NCBI RefSeq assembly: GCF_024704835.1
Contig: NZ_JAMXBE010000027.1
Span: 1-33,188 of the forward strand
Direction: 5' to 3'
Source: Parapedobacter tibetensis
GTDB taxonomy: Bacteria > Bacteroidota > Bacteroidia > Sphingobacteriales > Sphingobacteriaceae
DNA length: 33,188 nt
A model generated the notes under the pieces. The model ran no database searches. It had not been told where the DNA came from and was given only the letters and a program-made list of their open reading frames with translations. Position numbers and translations under genes: made by a program. Positions 22,668 through 31,085 of the stretch are shown piece after piece (within the stretch, counting starts at the first letter, position 1; every line of letters starts with the position of its first letter).

Positions 22668-24221
22668 ATGGAACATACGGCTATCCCGACTAACAAAAAA
22701 GGTTTTATTGCCAAAGCATTAGATTTTATCGAAAAGTATGGGAACAAATTGCCTGATCCGGCCATCCTGTTCCTTATTCTTATGCTTGTTGTTTGGGTGC
22801 TGTCAGCATTCCTCTCCGGTAGAACTTTCGATGAGATTGACCCACGTACGGGTAACGCGCTGGAAGTGATCAATCTACTCCGGGGAGAGGCCATAACGGC
22901 ATTTTTTGCCAATATGGTTACCACCTTCACCTCTTTTGCGCCATTGGGTATTGTGCTGGTGGCCATGCTAGGGGTGGGTGTTGCAGATCAGTCGGGGTTT
23001 ATCAACGCCGGACTCAAGTGGATGCTTGGCTTTACGCCCAAAAGGCTACTCACACCGATGTTGATCCTGGTGGCTATCGTGTCACATACGGCCGCGGATG
23101 CCGGATATGTATTAGTCATCCCCCTTGGGGCAATTATTTTTTACGCTGCTGGCAGGCATCCGCTGGCCGGGATAGCTGCAGCTTTTGCCGGCGTGTCTGG
23201 GGGGTTCAGCGCCAATTTTATCCCATCGGGAATCGATCCGCTGTTGCAAGGGTTTACACAGTCAGCAGCGCAGATTGTGGACCAAAATATCCAGCTCAAT
23301 CCATTGAATAATTGGTTCTTTACCTCCGCCTCGACGGTACTGATTGTGTTGGTGGGGTGGTATCTCACGGATAAGGTGGTAGAACCAAGGTTGAAAAATG
23401 TGCCAGTGAAAGTTGATGAAGCAGATCAGCCCGATATGGGCAAATTAACGTCTAAAGAGAAAAAGTCGTTTTATAGGGCTTCGTTGGTCATGCTTATATG
23501 CTTGATCGGGCTTTATTTCTGGGCAGCACCCACCACTTCCCCGTGGCGAGATCCCGATGGGGAAATTACCTCGTTTGGCGCGCCACTTATGCGTTCTATC
23601 GTTCCCCTTATCTTTGCCGTTTTTCTCATCCCTGGCGTGGTGTATGGTCTGTTATCCGGTGCATTCCGTACTTCTAAAGATGTCATCAACAGCATGTCTA
23701 AGTCCATGTCATCGATGAGTTACTACGTTGTCATGGCCTTTTTCTGCGCCCTATTTATCAATGCCTTCACAACCTCTAACATTGGATCGCTACTTGCCCT
23801 TAAAGGTGCTTCTGCCCTCCAAGCCATGGCCCTGCCCCCTCAAGTGACCATCGTGGGCATTGTAATCCTCACATCATTGGTCAACCTGTTTATTGGCTCC
23901 GCCTCGGCCAAATGGGCACTTATCGCACCCATCATGGTGCCTATGCTCATGCAGCTAGGTATCTCCCCAGACCTCACGCAGGCTTCCTATCGTGTGGGTG
24001 ATTCGGTATCTAATATCATTACGCCATTGATGCCTTATTTTCCATTGGTTGTGGTATTCTGCCAGAAATATGTCAAAAGCACAGGCATTGGCACCCTGGT
24101 ATCCATGATGATTCCTTATAGCATCACATTTGCCATCGTCTGGACAATTTTCCTCCTGGTCTATTGGGCATTGGGATTGCCACTAGGACTGCAGTCTTCC
24201 TATGAGTATTTACCTCATTAA
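22668..24221 (+). CDS. AbgT-family transporter
   Basis: The 517-residue inner-membrane protein matches the AbgT (p-aminobenzoyl-glutamate/MtrF) family. It has about a dozen membrane helices and family-type segments such as NKLPDPAILFLILM, FTSFAPLGIVLVAMLGVGVA, SHTAADAGYVLVIPLGAI, NFIPSGIDPLLQGFTQ, NLFIGSASAKWALIAPIMVP and YRVGDSVSNIITPLMPYFPL. Known members import p-aminobenzoyl-glutamate or export sulfonamides and folate fragments; the direction here is not known. A GGAGAA sequence lies 19 bases before the start, one of the few Shine-Dalgarno-like sites in the window. A small outer-membrane-type protein gene follows after 20 bases. Confidence 0.93.
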   Translation: MEHTAIPTNKKGFIAKALDFIEKYGNKLPDPAILFLILMLVVWVLSAFLSGRTFDEIDPRTGNALEVINLLRGEAITAFFANMVTTFTSFAPLGIVLVAMLGVGVADQSGFINAGLKWMLGFTPKRLLTPMLILVAIVSHTAADAGYVLVIPLGAIIFYAAGRHPLAGIAAAFAGVSGGFSANFIPSGIDPLLQGFTQSAAQIVDQNIQLNPLNNWFFTSASTVLIVLVGWYLTDKVVEPRLKNVPVKVDEADQPDMGKLTSKEKKSFYRASLVMLICLIGLYFWAAPTTSPWRDPDGEITSFGAPLMRSIVPLIFAVFLIPGVVYGLLSGAFRTSKDVINSMSKSMSSMSYYVVMAFFCALFINAFTTSNIGSLLALKGASALQAMALPPQVTIVGIVILTSLVNLFIGSASAKWALIAPIMVPMLMQLGISPDLTQASYRVGDSVSNIITPLMPYFPLVVVFCQKYVKSTGIGTLVSMMIPYSITFAIVWTIFLLVYWALGLPLGLQSSYEYLPH

Positions 24222-24241
24222 GCGTAATCAAAAAGGATAAT

Positions 24242-24769
24242 ATGGCAAAAAAACGAAGCGCATGGAAAAGCACCATAATCAGCTTAATTTTAGGATTATG
24301 TTGTTTATGGAGCGCAGACGCCTCTGGGCAAACTGCGGCAGGTTTTATACCCGTTAATCGTTTAGGTGTTTCCTATCAACGGGCTTTTGGAATTGATGTG
24401 GGATTCGGCTCCTACAATGTCTTGTTCGGACGTAGCAAAGAGAGCTTCTTTGATGTGTCTATTGGGGCAGAAGCTATTTTTGCCAATCCATTTGTACTAT
24501 TGCCTAAGCTCAATACGGATATTGGCACCTCGTTCGGGAGAGGGTACATGACGCTTGGTGGTGGGGTGGATATCGCGCGACCCACTGATTTTTCACAAAG
24601 TTGCTGGATGGTAACCCCAAAGGCAGGTGTAACCACTGGCTCACTCATTCGTTTATACTATGGTTATAACTGGATGGAAAATAGGGACATATTCCCAAAA
24701 ATCGGACGTCATCGTATTTCGCTCGAAATGAATATCGCAGCATTTCATGATTTTAAAATTGGGTTTTGA
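24242..24769 (+). CDS. Exported beta-barrel-like protein, unknown function
   Basis: The 175-residue protein has a signal peptide (KSTIISLILGLCCLWSADAS, cleavage probably near SGQ). The rest alternates glycine and aromatic residues in short strands, for example AFGIDVGFGSYNVLFG, GRGYMTLGGGVDI and SLIRLYYGYNW, and ends in Phe (FKIGF), as outer-membrane beta-barrels usually do. The length would allow an eight-stranded barrel. It starts 20 bases after the AbgT gene with an AAAGGAT site ahead of it, so it may be co-transcribed and give the transporter's substrate access to the outer membrane; that is inference. Confidence 0.7.
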   Translation: MAKKRSAWKSTIISLILGLCCLWSADASGQTAAGFIPVNRLGVSYQRAFGIDVGFGSYNVLFGRSKESFFDVSIGAEAIFANPFVLLPKLNTDIGTSFGRGYMTLGGGVDIARPTDFSQSCWMVTPKAGVTTGSLIRLYYGYNWMENRDIFPKIGRHRISLEMNIAAFHDFKIGF

Positions 24770-24865
24770 ATTTAGGATGCTGGCTTAAAGACGATGGATC
24801 TACCTGCATGATCTGCAAAGCAAAAATCACTAAAAATAGGGATAGCGCAAGGAGAAAGGTTAGCT

Positions 24866-24873
24866 TATTTTTG
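24866..24873 (+). promoter_or_regulatory. Candidate -7 box for the WG-repeat lipoprotein
   Basis: TATTTTTG, identical to the tRNA-Leu -7 box, lies 29 bases before ATG 24903. Confidence 0.55.
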
Positions 24874-24902
24874 CAAATAAAATTATTGATAATTCCATCA
24901 AT

Positions 24903-27167
24903 ATGTTAAAAAGCCGAAGTCTTCAACGTTTTTATATCATTATCCTCATCATATGGTCGATGACCTATATGGTCACATCCTGTTCACTACGAAGACCAGT
25001 TCACGACGTCCGGAGCTTCAAGAACCTATTGGATTACCAAGGTGACACCTCTAGTCATTGGATACGCATTCGTCAGGATACCGCATGGGGGTTTCTCCAT
25101 GCCGAAGGCAAATGGATCATTCCTCCGCAATTTGATTGGGCAATGGATTTCAGTGATGGTCATGCATTGGTGCGGAAGGATACCCATTATGGCTACATCC
25201 GAACGGATGGGAAGCGATTGGGAAAGCTGCGTTACGAAGACGCTTTCCCTTTTTCGCAGGGGTTAGCGCCTGTCAAACACCGCGGCCGATACGGGGTGAT
25301 CAATGACAAAGGCAGGTGGGTAGTATCCCCGCGATATGAACTGGTGTTGCCCTTTACCCATAATCGCGCCTTGGTTGTACGGAACGGACTTTCGGGATTC
25401 ATCGATAAGGAAGGAAAGGAAGTGGTTCCGCCAAGCTACGACGATGCGACGCCCTTTAAAGACGGTTTGGCCATCGTGAGGAGGGATGGAATTTTTGGGC
25501 TCATCGATAGCATGGGCAAGGAAGTGGTACCTCCCATACATAAAAGTATAGTGACATTAGACAACGGCGGATACCGGATTACCGATAAATACGGCCGGGT
25601 AGGAGAGACGGGTGCCAATGGGGGTCTGCGGTTTGAGGTCGTGTATGAGCAATTGCTGGAAGCGTATGAAAGCATTCGGTTATTTCAAAGGGAGGGTAAA
25701 TATGGGTTTGCTGATACCACTGGAAAAATGATTGCGGATGCCATCTATACCGATGCAGGGGTGTTCAGTGAGGGGCGCGCAGCAGTCAAATTACAGGATA
25801 AATGGGGGTATATCGACCGTAGTGGCCACTTGGTTATCGCTTATCAGTTCAAAGGGCATTTTGAGCAGGGCAAGTATTGGCGTATGCGGTTTCAAGAGCA
25901 TAGGGCTTGGGTACGCCATGCCGATGAGACCCTATTAATTGACACCACAGGACGGGTCATCGCCCGTACCGATTATGATCTGCCGTATCAATTTTACGCC
26001 AACAGAGCACTTGTAGGTAAATCTACAGGAAAATATACGGTACAATACGGGTATGTCGATCGCACGGGTAGGCTCGTCATTCCCATGGAGCATGACGGGG
26101 GTAGGAGCTTCAATGACCATGGCATCGCTTGGATAACCAAACGCGATGATCTTTCCTCTACGAGTTATTTTATTGATACCAGTGGATACCTGTTGGACGG
26201 CAAGGCATACCGGGATCTGAATACCTTCGGTTCGCGCTACATCTACAACGACCGTATGCAAGAGAAAGACTTTTTTGATGCGCGAACAGCCAAAGCAATT
26301 GATTTTCCTTATACCAATATTTATCGAAACCAAGGGATGGACGAGCGCTACTTCTTCATACAGGCAGATAGCGGTACCGGACTGATGGACACGGCCATGC
26401 GGATCATTATTCCACCGAAATACCGCACAGTTGAAAGCTTGTATAGGAATAGGGCTGTGGTGGGTGATGAAGAAAAATACGGTTATTGCGATGACAAGGG
26501 TAGAACAATTATCCCGCTGATCTATGACAAGGCTTCATACTTTCGTTATGCTGTCACCGAAGTACAGCAACGCTATCAATATAGGCGTGTGGAAAGCATG
26601 GGCAGGGAGACGGGGCCAATAAATACCATATGGAAACATGGAGTTATCGATATCGAAGGCAAGGTGGTGGTTCCGATTCGGTATCAAGGTATTCGTATTG
26701 ATAACGAGAACAACCGGATTATCGCCAAAGATAGTGCATCCTATGACGTATACGACATGCATGGAAGGTTATTGAGCGCCGGTGAATACGAGTACGTTGG
26801 TGGATTCTATTATGGCAATCGATCATCCATACGGAAGAATGGCAAAGTCGGGGCCGTTGATTACCTATTCCGGGAACTTTGTCCGCCGATATATGACCGA
26901 ATTGGTACATTCTATGCCGAAGACATGGCTTGGGTAGTGAATGAAGGCAAGATTGGTTACCTCAATAAGGATTATGAAATCAAAATTCCCCTCATATATG
27001 AAGACGGGGATATCTTTGTGATGGGCATGGCTAAGGTGAAGCTCCATGGCGAGGAAATGTATGTGGATGGGGAAGGGAAGCGCGTATACCCTGACGAGCA
27101 AACCATCCTTGAACGAGATAAGGCCATTGAGAAAATCAAAAATGCGGTGCCCGAATTTAGCAGTTGA
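24903..27167 (+). CDS. WG-repeat lipoprotein
   Basis: The 754-residue lipoprotein has a hydrophobic signal ending MVTSC, with C27 as the lipidated residue. The rest consists of at least ten WG (KWG) repeats of 35-50 residues, with the core YGxID..G....P..YD....F..G.A.V, for example GRYGVINDKGRWVVSPRYEL and DKWGYIDRSGHLVIAYQF. The repeats are thought to form a beta-rich elongated fold, exposed in the periplasm or at the surface. Some late repeats are degenerate (residues 420-560), where the spacing lengthens. No enzyme motif is seen. The gene is monocistronic, with a -7 box just upstream and the M13 gene 79 bases downstream. Confidence 0.9.
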   Translation: MLKSRSLQRFYIIILIIWSMTYMVTSCSLRRPVHDVRSFKNLLDYQGDTSSHWIRIRQDTAWGFLHAEGKWIIPPQFDWAMDFSDGHALVRKDTHYGYIRTDGKRLGKLRYEDAFPFSQGLAPVKHRGRYGVINDKGRWVVSPRYELVLPFTHNRALVVRNGLSGFIDKEGKEVVPPSYDDATPFKDGLAIVRRDGIFGLIDSMGKEVVPPIHKSIVTLDNGGYRITDKYGRVGETGANGGLRFEVVYEQLLEAYESIRLFQREGKYGFADTTGKMIADAIYTDAGVFSEGRAAVKLQDKWGYIDRSGHLVIAYQFKGHFEQGKYWRMRFQEHRAWVRHADETLLIDTTGRVIARTDYDLPYQFYANRALVGKSTGKYTVQYGYVDRTGRLVIPMEHDGGRSFNDHGIAWITKRDDLSSTSYFIDTSGYLLDGKAYRDLNTFGSRYIYNDRMQEKDFFDARTAKAIDFPYTNIYRNQGMDERYFFIQADSGTGLMDTAMRIIIPPKYRTVESLYRNRAVVGDEEKYGYCDDKGRTIIPLIYDKASYFRYAVTEVQQRYQYRRVESMGRETGPINTIWKHGVIDIEGKVVVPIRYQGIRIDNENNRIIAKDSASYDVYDMHGRLLSAGEYEYVGGFYYGNRSSIRKNGKVGAVDYLFRELCPPIYDRIGTFYAEDMAWVVNEGKIGYLNKDYEIKIPLIYEDGDIFVMGMAKVKLHGEEMYVDGEGKRVYPDEQTILERDKAIEKIKNAVPEFSS

Positions 27168-27216
27168 TACATCCTATTGTGCACTCGGCGGTTCGCTGTT
27201 TTCGCCGAAAGTTTCC

Positions 27217-27224
27217 TAAGTTTG
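27217..27224 (+). promoter_or_regulatory. Candidate -7 box for the M13 peptidase gene
   Basis: TAAGTTTG matches TAnnTTTG, 22 bases before ATG 27247. No clear -33 TTTG at the right distance. Confidence 0.5.
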
Positions 27225-27246
27225 CTATGTTCAACAAGATATAGAT

Positions 27247-29259
27247 ATGAAGAAGATGTATTTGACACTGGCTGCAACGGCTATTGCTACGGTAACAGCT
27301 ATCGCGCAGCAACACCAAGCCATTAATTTGGATTTGATGGATACCTCCGTGAGGCCGCAGGATGACTTTTACAATTATGTAAATGGAAATTGGATGAAGA
27401 CCGTAGCGATTCCATCCGACAAGGCGCGATGGGGAAGTTTTGATGAATTGCGCGAAAACACGGATGTGGCTACACTGAAAATCCTGAAGACATCATTAAC
27501 GCAAACCTTCTCGCCAACCGACGGGTCAGATGGACAGAAAATTGCCGGCCTATACCGAACTTTTACGGACTTTGATGCGCGGGACAAAGCGGGTATCGAA
27601 CCGATAAAACCCCTGCTCCAAAAAGTGGATGCCATACGAGATTTCCAAGGATTGTACCAATACCTCGTGGAAATGGCACCCATCGGTGGCAACCCATTTT
27701 TCGGAGCTGGCGTATCGGCACATATGAAAAACAGTAATGTGAATGCCGTGTACCTTGGGGCTGCAAACTTGGGATTGGGTAGGGCCTATTACCAAAAGGA
27801 GGATGAAGCCAACACCAAAACATTGGCAAATTATAATGATTATATCAATCGATTATTCCCCAAGATCGGACAACGTACCCGCGACCTGAAAGGTCCGAAA
27901 ATCATCGCATTTGAAAAGGAGTTGGCAGCCCATATGCTTACGGTGGAGCAAGTGAGGGATGCTTCCCTTCGTTATAACCCAATGGCTATAGTCGATTTGA
28001 AGGATTTGGTAAAAAACATCAATTTGGCACAGTACCTCGCTGACCTGGGTTTTAATGCCGATACGGTAATTATTGGAGAGTTGAAGTATTATCAGGAACT
28101 GGATGAGGTATTGAAGCCGGAAAACCTGGAGACCATTAAGGATTTTCTTCGTTTCAAAATAGCAAACGATGCTTCTACCAGCCTCACGAAAGAATTGGAT
28201 GAAATCAATTTCGACTTTTGGGGAAAGACACTCCGTGGCCAGCAGGAACAGCGCGCATTGGATAAGCGTGGCTTGGAGTTTGTCAATGGTGTGGCCGGGG
28301 ATTTGCTGGGCAAACTGTATGTGAAAGAACACTTCCCTGCTGAAGCCAAGCAAGCCGCAGAGGAAATGGTTCAATACCTAATTAAGTCCTTTGACCAACA
28401 CATCCATCAATTGGAGTGGATGTCGGCCGAAACAAAGGCGAAAGCATTGGAGAAGTTGGGCAAATTCAATGTCAAAATAGGTTATCCAGATAAATGGAAA
28501 GACTATTCCAAGCTGGAAGTTGGCGAGTCGTTGTTTGATAATGTGCTGAATGCCAGAAGGTGGAGATTTGAAGAAAATCGGGCAAAGCAAGACAAACCTG
28601 TAGATAAAACGGAGTGGGGGATGACGCCGCAAACCGTGAATGCATATTATAACCCCAGGTTCAATGAAATTGTATTCCCGGCGGCCATCCTACAACCACC
28701 ATTTTATGATTATAAAGCCGATGCGGCAGTAAACTTCGGTGGGATAGGGGCGGTGATTGGCCACGAATTATCCCATGGATTCGATGATAGCGGTTCGCAA
28801 TATGATGGTAATGGCAACCTGAATAATTGGTGGACAGAAGAAGACAAAAAGAAATTTGAAAGTGCTGCCGAAGCATTGGTTGCACAATTTGAAGCTTACC
28901 AGCCTGTACAAGGCGTGTTTGTCAATGGTCGCTTCACCCTAGGCGAGAACATCGGTGATTTAGGTGGTGTTTCCGTAGCGTATGATGCGCTTCGCTTATA
29001 CCTGGAGGATAAAGGTAATCCCGGTAAAATCGATGGGTTTACCCCGCAGCAGCGTTTCTTCCTCTCATGGGCTACGATTTGGCGGGCGAAGACGACGGAA
29101 CAGTTTGTGGTTAACCAAGTGAAGACCGATCCGCATTCGCCAGCAGAGTACAGAGCTGTTGGACCACTGGTCAATGTCGATGGATTTTATGACGCCTTTG
29201 ATATCGGCGAAGGTGACAAACTGTTTTTACCGAGGGAGCAACGCATCGTGATTTGGTAA
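27247..29259 (+). CDS. M13-family zinc metallopeptidase (neprilysin/PepO-like)
   Basis: The 670-residue protein is a neprilysin-type endopeptidase, exported by a signal peptide (MKKMYLTLAATAIATVTAIA). The catalytic HELSH (H506, E507, H510) binds zinc, with the third ligand E567 in ENIGDLGG. The substrate-binding NAYYNP segment and the conserved GFDDSGSQYDGNG lie in their usual places, and the chain ends in VIW like the family C-terminus. Full-length, no frameshift. These enzymes cut peptides of less than about 40 residues, so the likely role is periplasmic peptide turnover. It ends at a strong terminator (29281-29316). Confidence 0.95.
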   Translation: MKKMYLTLAATAIATVTAIAQQHQAINLDLMDTSVRPQDDFYNYVNGNWMKTVAIPSDKARWGSFDELRENTDVATLKILKTSLTQTFSPTDGSDGQKIAGLYRTFTDFDARDKAGIEPIKPLLQKVDAIRDFQGLYQYLVEMAPIGGNPFFGAGVSAHMKNSNVNAVYLGAANLGLGRAYYQKEDEANTKTLANYNDYINRLFPKIGQRTRDLKGPKIIAFEKELAAHMLTVEQVRDASLRYNPMAIVDLKDLVKNINLAQYLADLGFNADTVIIGELKYYQELDEVLKPENLETIKDFLRFKIANDASTSLTKELDEINFDFWGKTLRGQQEQRALDKRGLEFVNGVAGDLLGKLYVKEHFPAEAKQAAEEMVQYLIKSFDQHIHQLEWMSAETKAKALEKLGKFNVKIGYPDKWKDYSKLEVGESLFDNVLNARRWRFEENRAKQDKPVDKTEWGMTPQTVNAYYNPRFNEIVFPAAILQPPFYDYKADAAVNFGGIGAVIGHELSHGFDDSGSQYDGNGNLNNWWTEEDKKKFESAAEALVAQFEAYQPVQGVFVNGRFTLGENIGDLGGVSVAYDALRLYLEDKGNPGKIDGFTPQQRFFLSWATIWRAKTTEQFVVNQVKTDPHSPAEYRAVGPLVNVDGFYDAFDIGEGDKLFLPREQRIVIW

Positions 29260-29280
29260 ATATCATGGGAAGTGAGTCTT

Positions 29281-29316
29281 AAAAACGGCTGGCCTTTAAT
29301 TGGGCCGGCCGTTTTT
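29281..29316 (+). terminator. Intrinsic terminator after the M13 gene
   Basis: AAAAACGGCTGGCC (29281-29294) and GGCCGGCCGTTTTT (29303-29316) form a 14-bp stem with one G-U pair and an eight-base loop; the T run is in the right arm. Confidence 0.85.
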
Positions 29317-29373
29317 GGTATAGGGTGGATAAGAGGAAATAATATGCGGAATTTCTAAAAAAATAAAAAACAA

Positions 29374-29418
29374 TTTGCGTAATCGATTGGTTACATATAT
29401 ATTTGTAACCTATTGGTT
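29374..29418 (+). promoter_or_regulatory. ArsR-operon promoter with overlapping operator
   Basis: TTTG (29374-29377), 20 bases, then TATATTTG (29398-29405) is the best promoter in the window. GGTTAC-N10-GTAACC (29389-29410), a perfect 6-bp inverted repeat, spans the spacer and the whole -7 box. ATTGGTT also occurs as a direct repeat at 29386 and 29412. This is the expected place for binding of the ArsR-type protein encoded 30 bases downstream, giving autorepression. Confidence 0.75.
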
Positions 29419-29439
29419 TCGTAATAATAATTACCAACA

Positions 29440-29760
29440 ATGAGAAGAGATGTTTTTCAGGCTATTGCCGACCCGACTAGGAGGGGAATCATAGGACTGC
29501 TCGCCGAGCGGACCATGAACTTGAATGCTGTAGCTGAGAATTTCGATATCAGTCGCCCTGCCATCTCCAAACATATAAAAATACTAACGGAGTGCGGCTT
29601 GGTTATTATTAAGCAGGAAGGCCGAGAACGGTTTTGCCATGCTGATTTACAAAAGCTAAAAGAAGTGGATCAATGGCTAGCACATTATCGTAATTTCTGG
29701 AACCATAAATTAGATGCACTACAAACATTACTGGAAAATCCAGAAGAAGGAAACAACTAA
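29440..29760 (+). CDS. ArsR-family transcriptional repressor
   Basis: The 106-residue protein is a winged-helix regulator of the ArsR/SmtB superfamily. It opens with the usual VFQAIADPTRRGIIGLL, has the recognition helix region NFDISRPAISKHIKILTE, and a wing around GLVIIKQEGRERFC. There is no metal-binding CxC motif in the recognition helix, so it belongs to the metal-independent branch that is often coupled to AHSA1/SRPBCC genes. It is the first gene of a three-gene operon (the AHSA1 gene starts 11 bases after its stop) and probably binds the palindrome at 29389-29410 to repress it. Confidence 0.92.
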   Translation: MRRDVFQAIADPTRRGIIGLLAERTMNLNAVAENFDISRPAISKHIKILTECGLVIIKQEGRERFCHADLQKLKEVDQWLAHYRNFWNHKLDALQTLLENPEEGNN

Positions 29761-29770
29761 AATTAGCGTT

Positions 29771-30616
29771 ATGGAAACAAAACAATTGGTATTTGAACAC
29801 ACCTACAGCGCTCCTATTGAACGCGTGTGGAAAGCCTTGACAGACAAGGAACAGCTAAAAGCATGGTACTTTGACATTGCTGATTTCAAGCCCGAACTGG
29901 GTTTTGAGTTTACGTTTAGTGGCGGGAAAGACGGCGAAAATTTCGTGCATCATTGTAAGGTTGTTGAAGTAAACCCTCCCCATAAGCTGTCTTATACCTG
30001 GGCTTATGAGGGTTATCCGGGGCAGTCATTGGTTAGCTTCGAGCTGGATGAACTTTCGGCCAAAGAAACCAAGCTGACTTTGACCCACAGCGATATCGAC
30101 ACGTTCCCAGACGACAACGACGCTTTCGCTCCCGCAAGCTTCAACGAAGGCTGGACCTTTATCCTTGGAGAATCTCTCCGGAAGTTCGTGGAAACGGAAT
30201 CCTTCGCCCAATCTACGGTTATATCGGCCAGCCTCGAAAAAGTATGGCATGTTATCATGCATCCCAATGGACAATGGGGCAACGCTTTCGGCGGTGGCGC
30301 ATTGTTAAAAGATACCGATTGGCAGGTTGGATCTCCCGTTATTTGGACCGATCTGGAGGGAGATATCGGCGCCAATGGAATTGTGACTGCTAACAACGGA
30401 CGGGATTTGCTGGACCTGACGTATTATGACGAGCTTCACCCAGCACCGGATGCACAGCTGGGTGATTATATTGAGCGGTTTCGGCTGACCCAAAATGAGG
30501 ACGGACACACCGCACTGACCATCGACATAGAAGAACTGCCAAAAATGTATATCTCCATGCACAAGGAAATGTGGGAAAATGCATTACAAATCATCAAAAA
30601 AGAAGCGGAAGCTTAA
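29771..30616 (+). CDS. SRPBCC protein with two AHSA1-like domains
   Basis: The 281-residue protein has a first AHSA1 domain (about residues 1-140) with HTYSAPIERVWKALTDKEQL, AWYFDIADF and EGWTFILGESLRKFVET, and a second SRPBCC-type domain (about 145-281) with SASLEKVWHVIMHPNGQWGN and SPVIWTDLEGD. These domains are hydrophobic-ligand-binding folds related to Hsp90 co-chaperone Aha1, but in bacteria they rarely act on Hsp90. Single-domain proteins are more common; here the two are fused. I place the start at 29771; earlier codons lie in the ArsR gene. ArsR-AHSA1 pairs are typical and suggest that the repressor controls this gene. Confidence 0.88.
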   Translation: METKQLVFEHTYSAPIERVWKALTDKEQLKAWYFDIADFKPELGFEFTFSGGKDGENFVHHCKVVEVNPPHKLSYTWAYEGYPGQSLVSFELDELSAKETKLTLTHSDIDTFPDDNDAFAPASFNEGWTFILGESLRKFVETESFAQSTVISASLEKVWHVIMHPNGQWGNAFGGGALLKDTDWQVGSPVIWTDLEGDIGANGIVTANNGRDLLDLTYYDELHPAPDAQLGDYIERFRLTQNEDGHTALTIDIEELPKMYISMHKEMWENALQIIKKEAEA

Positions 30617-30680
30617 TCTTGATTCGATCACCATTCATGTAAAAGCATCCCATAGTAATCCATTTAAAAATTTAAAAGCG

Positions 30681-31049
30681 ATGACGAACGGTAAATTTGA
30701 AGGTGGCGTGAATATCGCCATCAAAATTCCCAAAAGCAACTATGAAGCAACTGTTTCCTTTTATCGGGATACACTGAAACTGGATGTAGAGGAAAGACCC
30801 ATCAGTAATCCCACGGTTTCAAGGACTCATAAGGTAAAATTCGGCAGTAATATCGTTTGGCTTGACTGTGTTGACAACTATACACATTCAGAAACCTGGT
30901 TGGAACTAAAAACTCCTGATGTCGATGCCGCGACAGCTTACCTGAGGGACAATGGGATAAATACCTGCGATGAATTGGAAGAAATACCGAAAGACATGCA
31001 TTGGATCATGGATCCAGCAGGAACAGTGTTTATCCTAAACAACGATTGA
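30681..31049 (+). CDS. VOC-family (glyoxalase-like) protein
   Basis: The 122-residue protein belongs to the vicinal oxygen chelate superfamily: two beta-alpha-beta-beta-beta modules beginning VNIAIKIPKSNYEATVSFYR and ending DMHWIMDPAGTVFILNND, with the central segment SETWLELKTPDVDAATAYLR. The metal-ligand glutamates and histidines of true glyoxalase I are not all clear, so the activity (dioxygenase, glyoxalase or resistance type) is open. ATG 30681 gives the family-like start; it lies 64 bases after the AHSA1 gene and probably belongs to the same ArsR-controlled operon. Confidence 0.88.
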   Translation: MTNGKFEGGVNIAIKIPKSNYEATVSFYRDTLKLDVEERPISNPTVSRTHKVKFGSNIVWLDCVDNYTHSETWLELKTPDVDAATAYLRDNGINTCDELEEIPKDMHWIMDPAGTVFILNND

Positions 31050-31085
31050 AATTTCAAGACAGGCTCTAGTTTAATATTGGTGATT

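Noticed and set aside
30579-30680. Longer N-terminus for the VOC protein
   Set aside because: The extension is basic and overlaps the end of the AHSA1 gene; the VOC fold begins just after ATG 30681.
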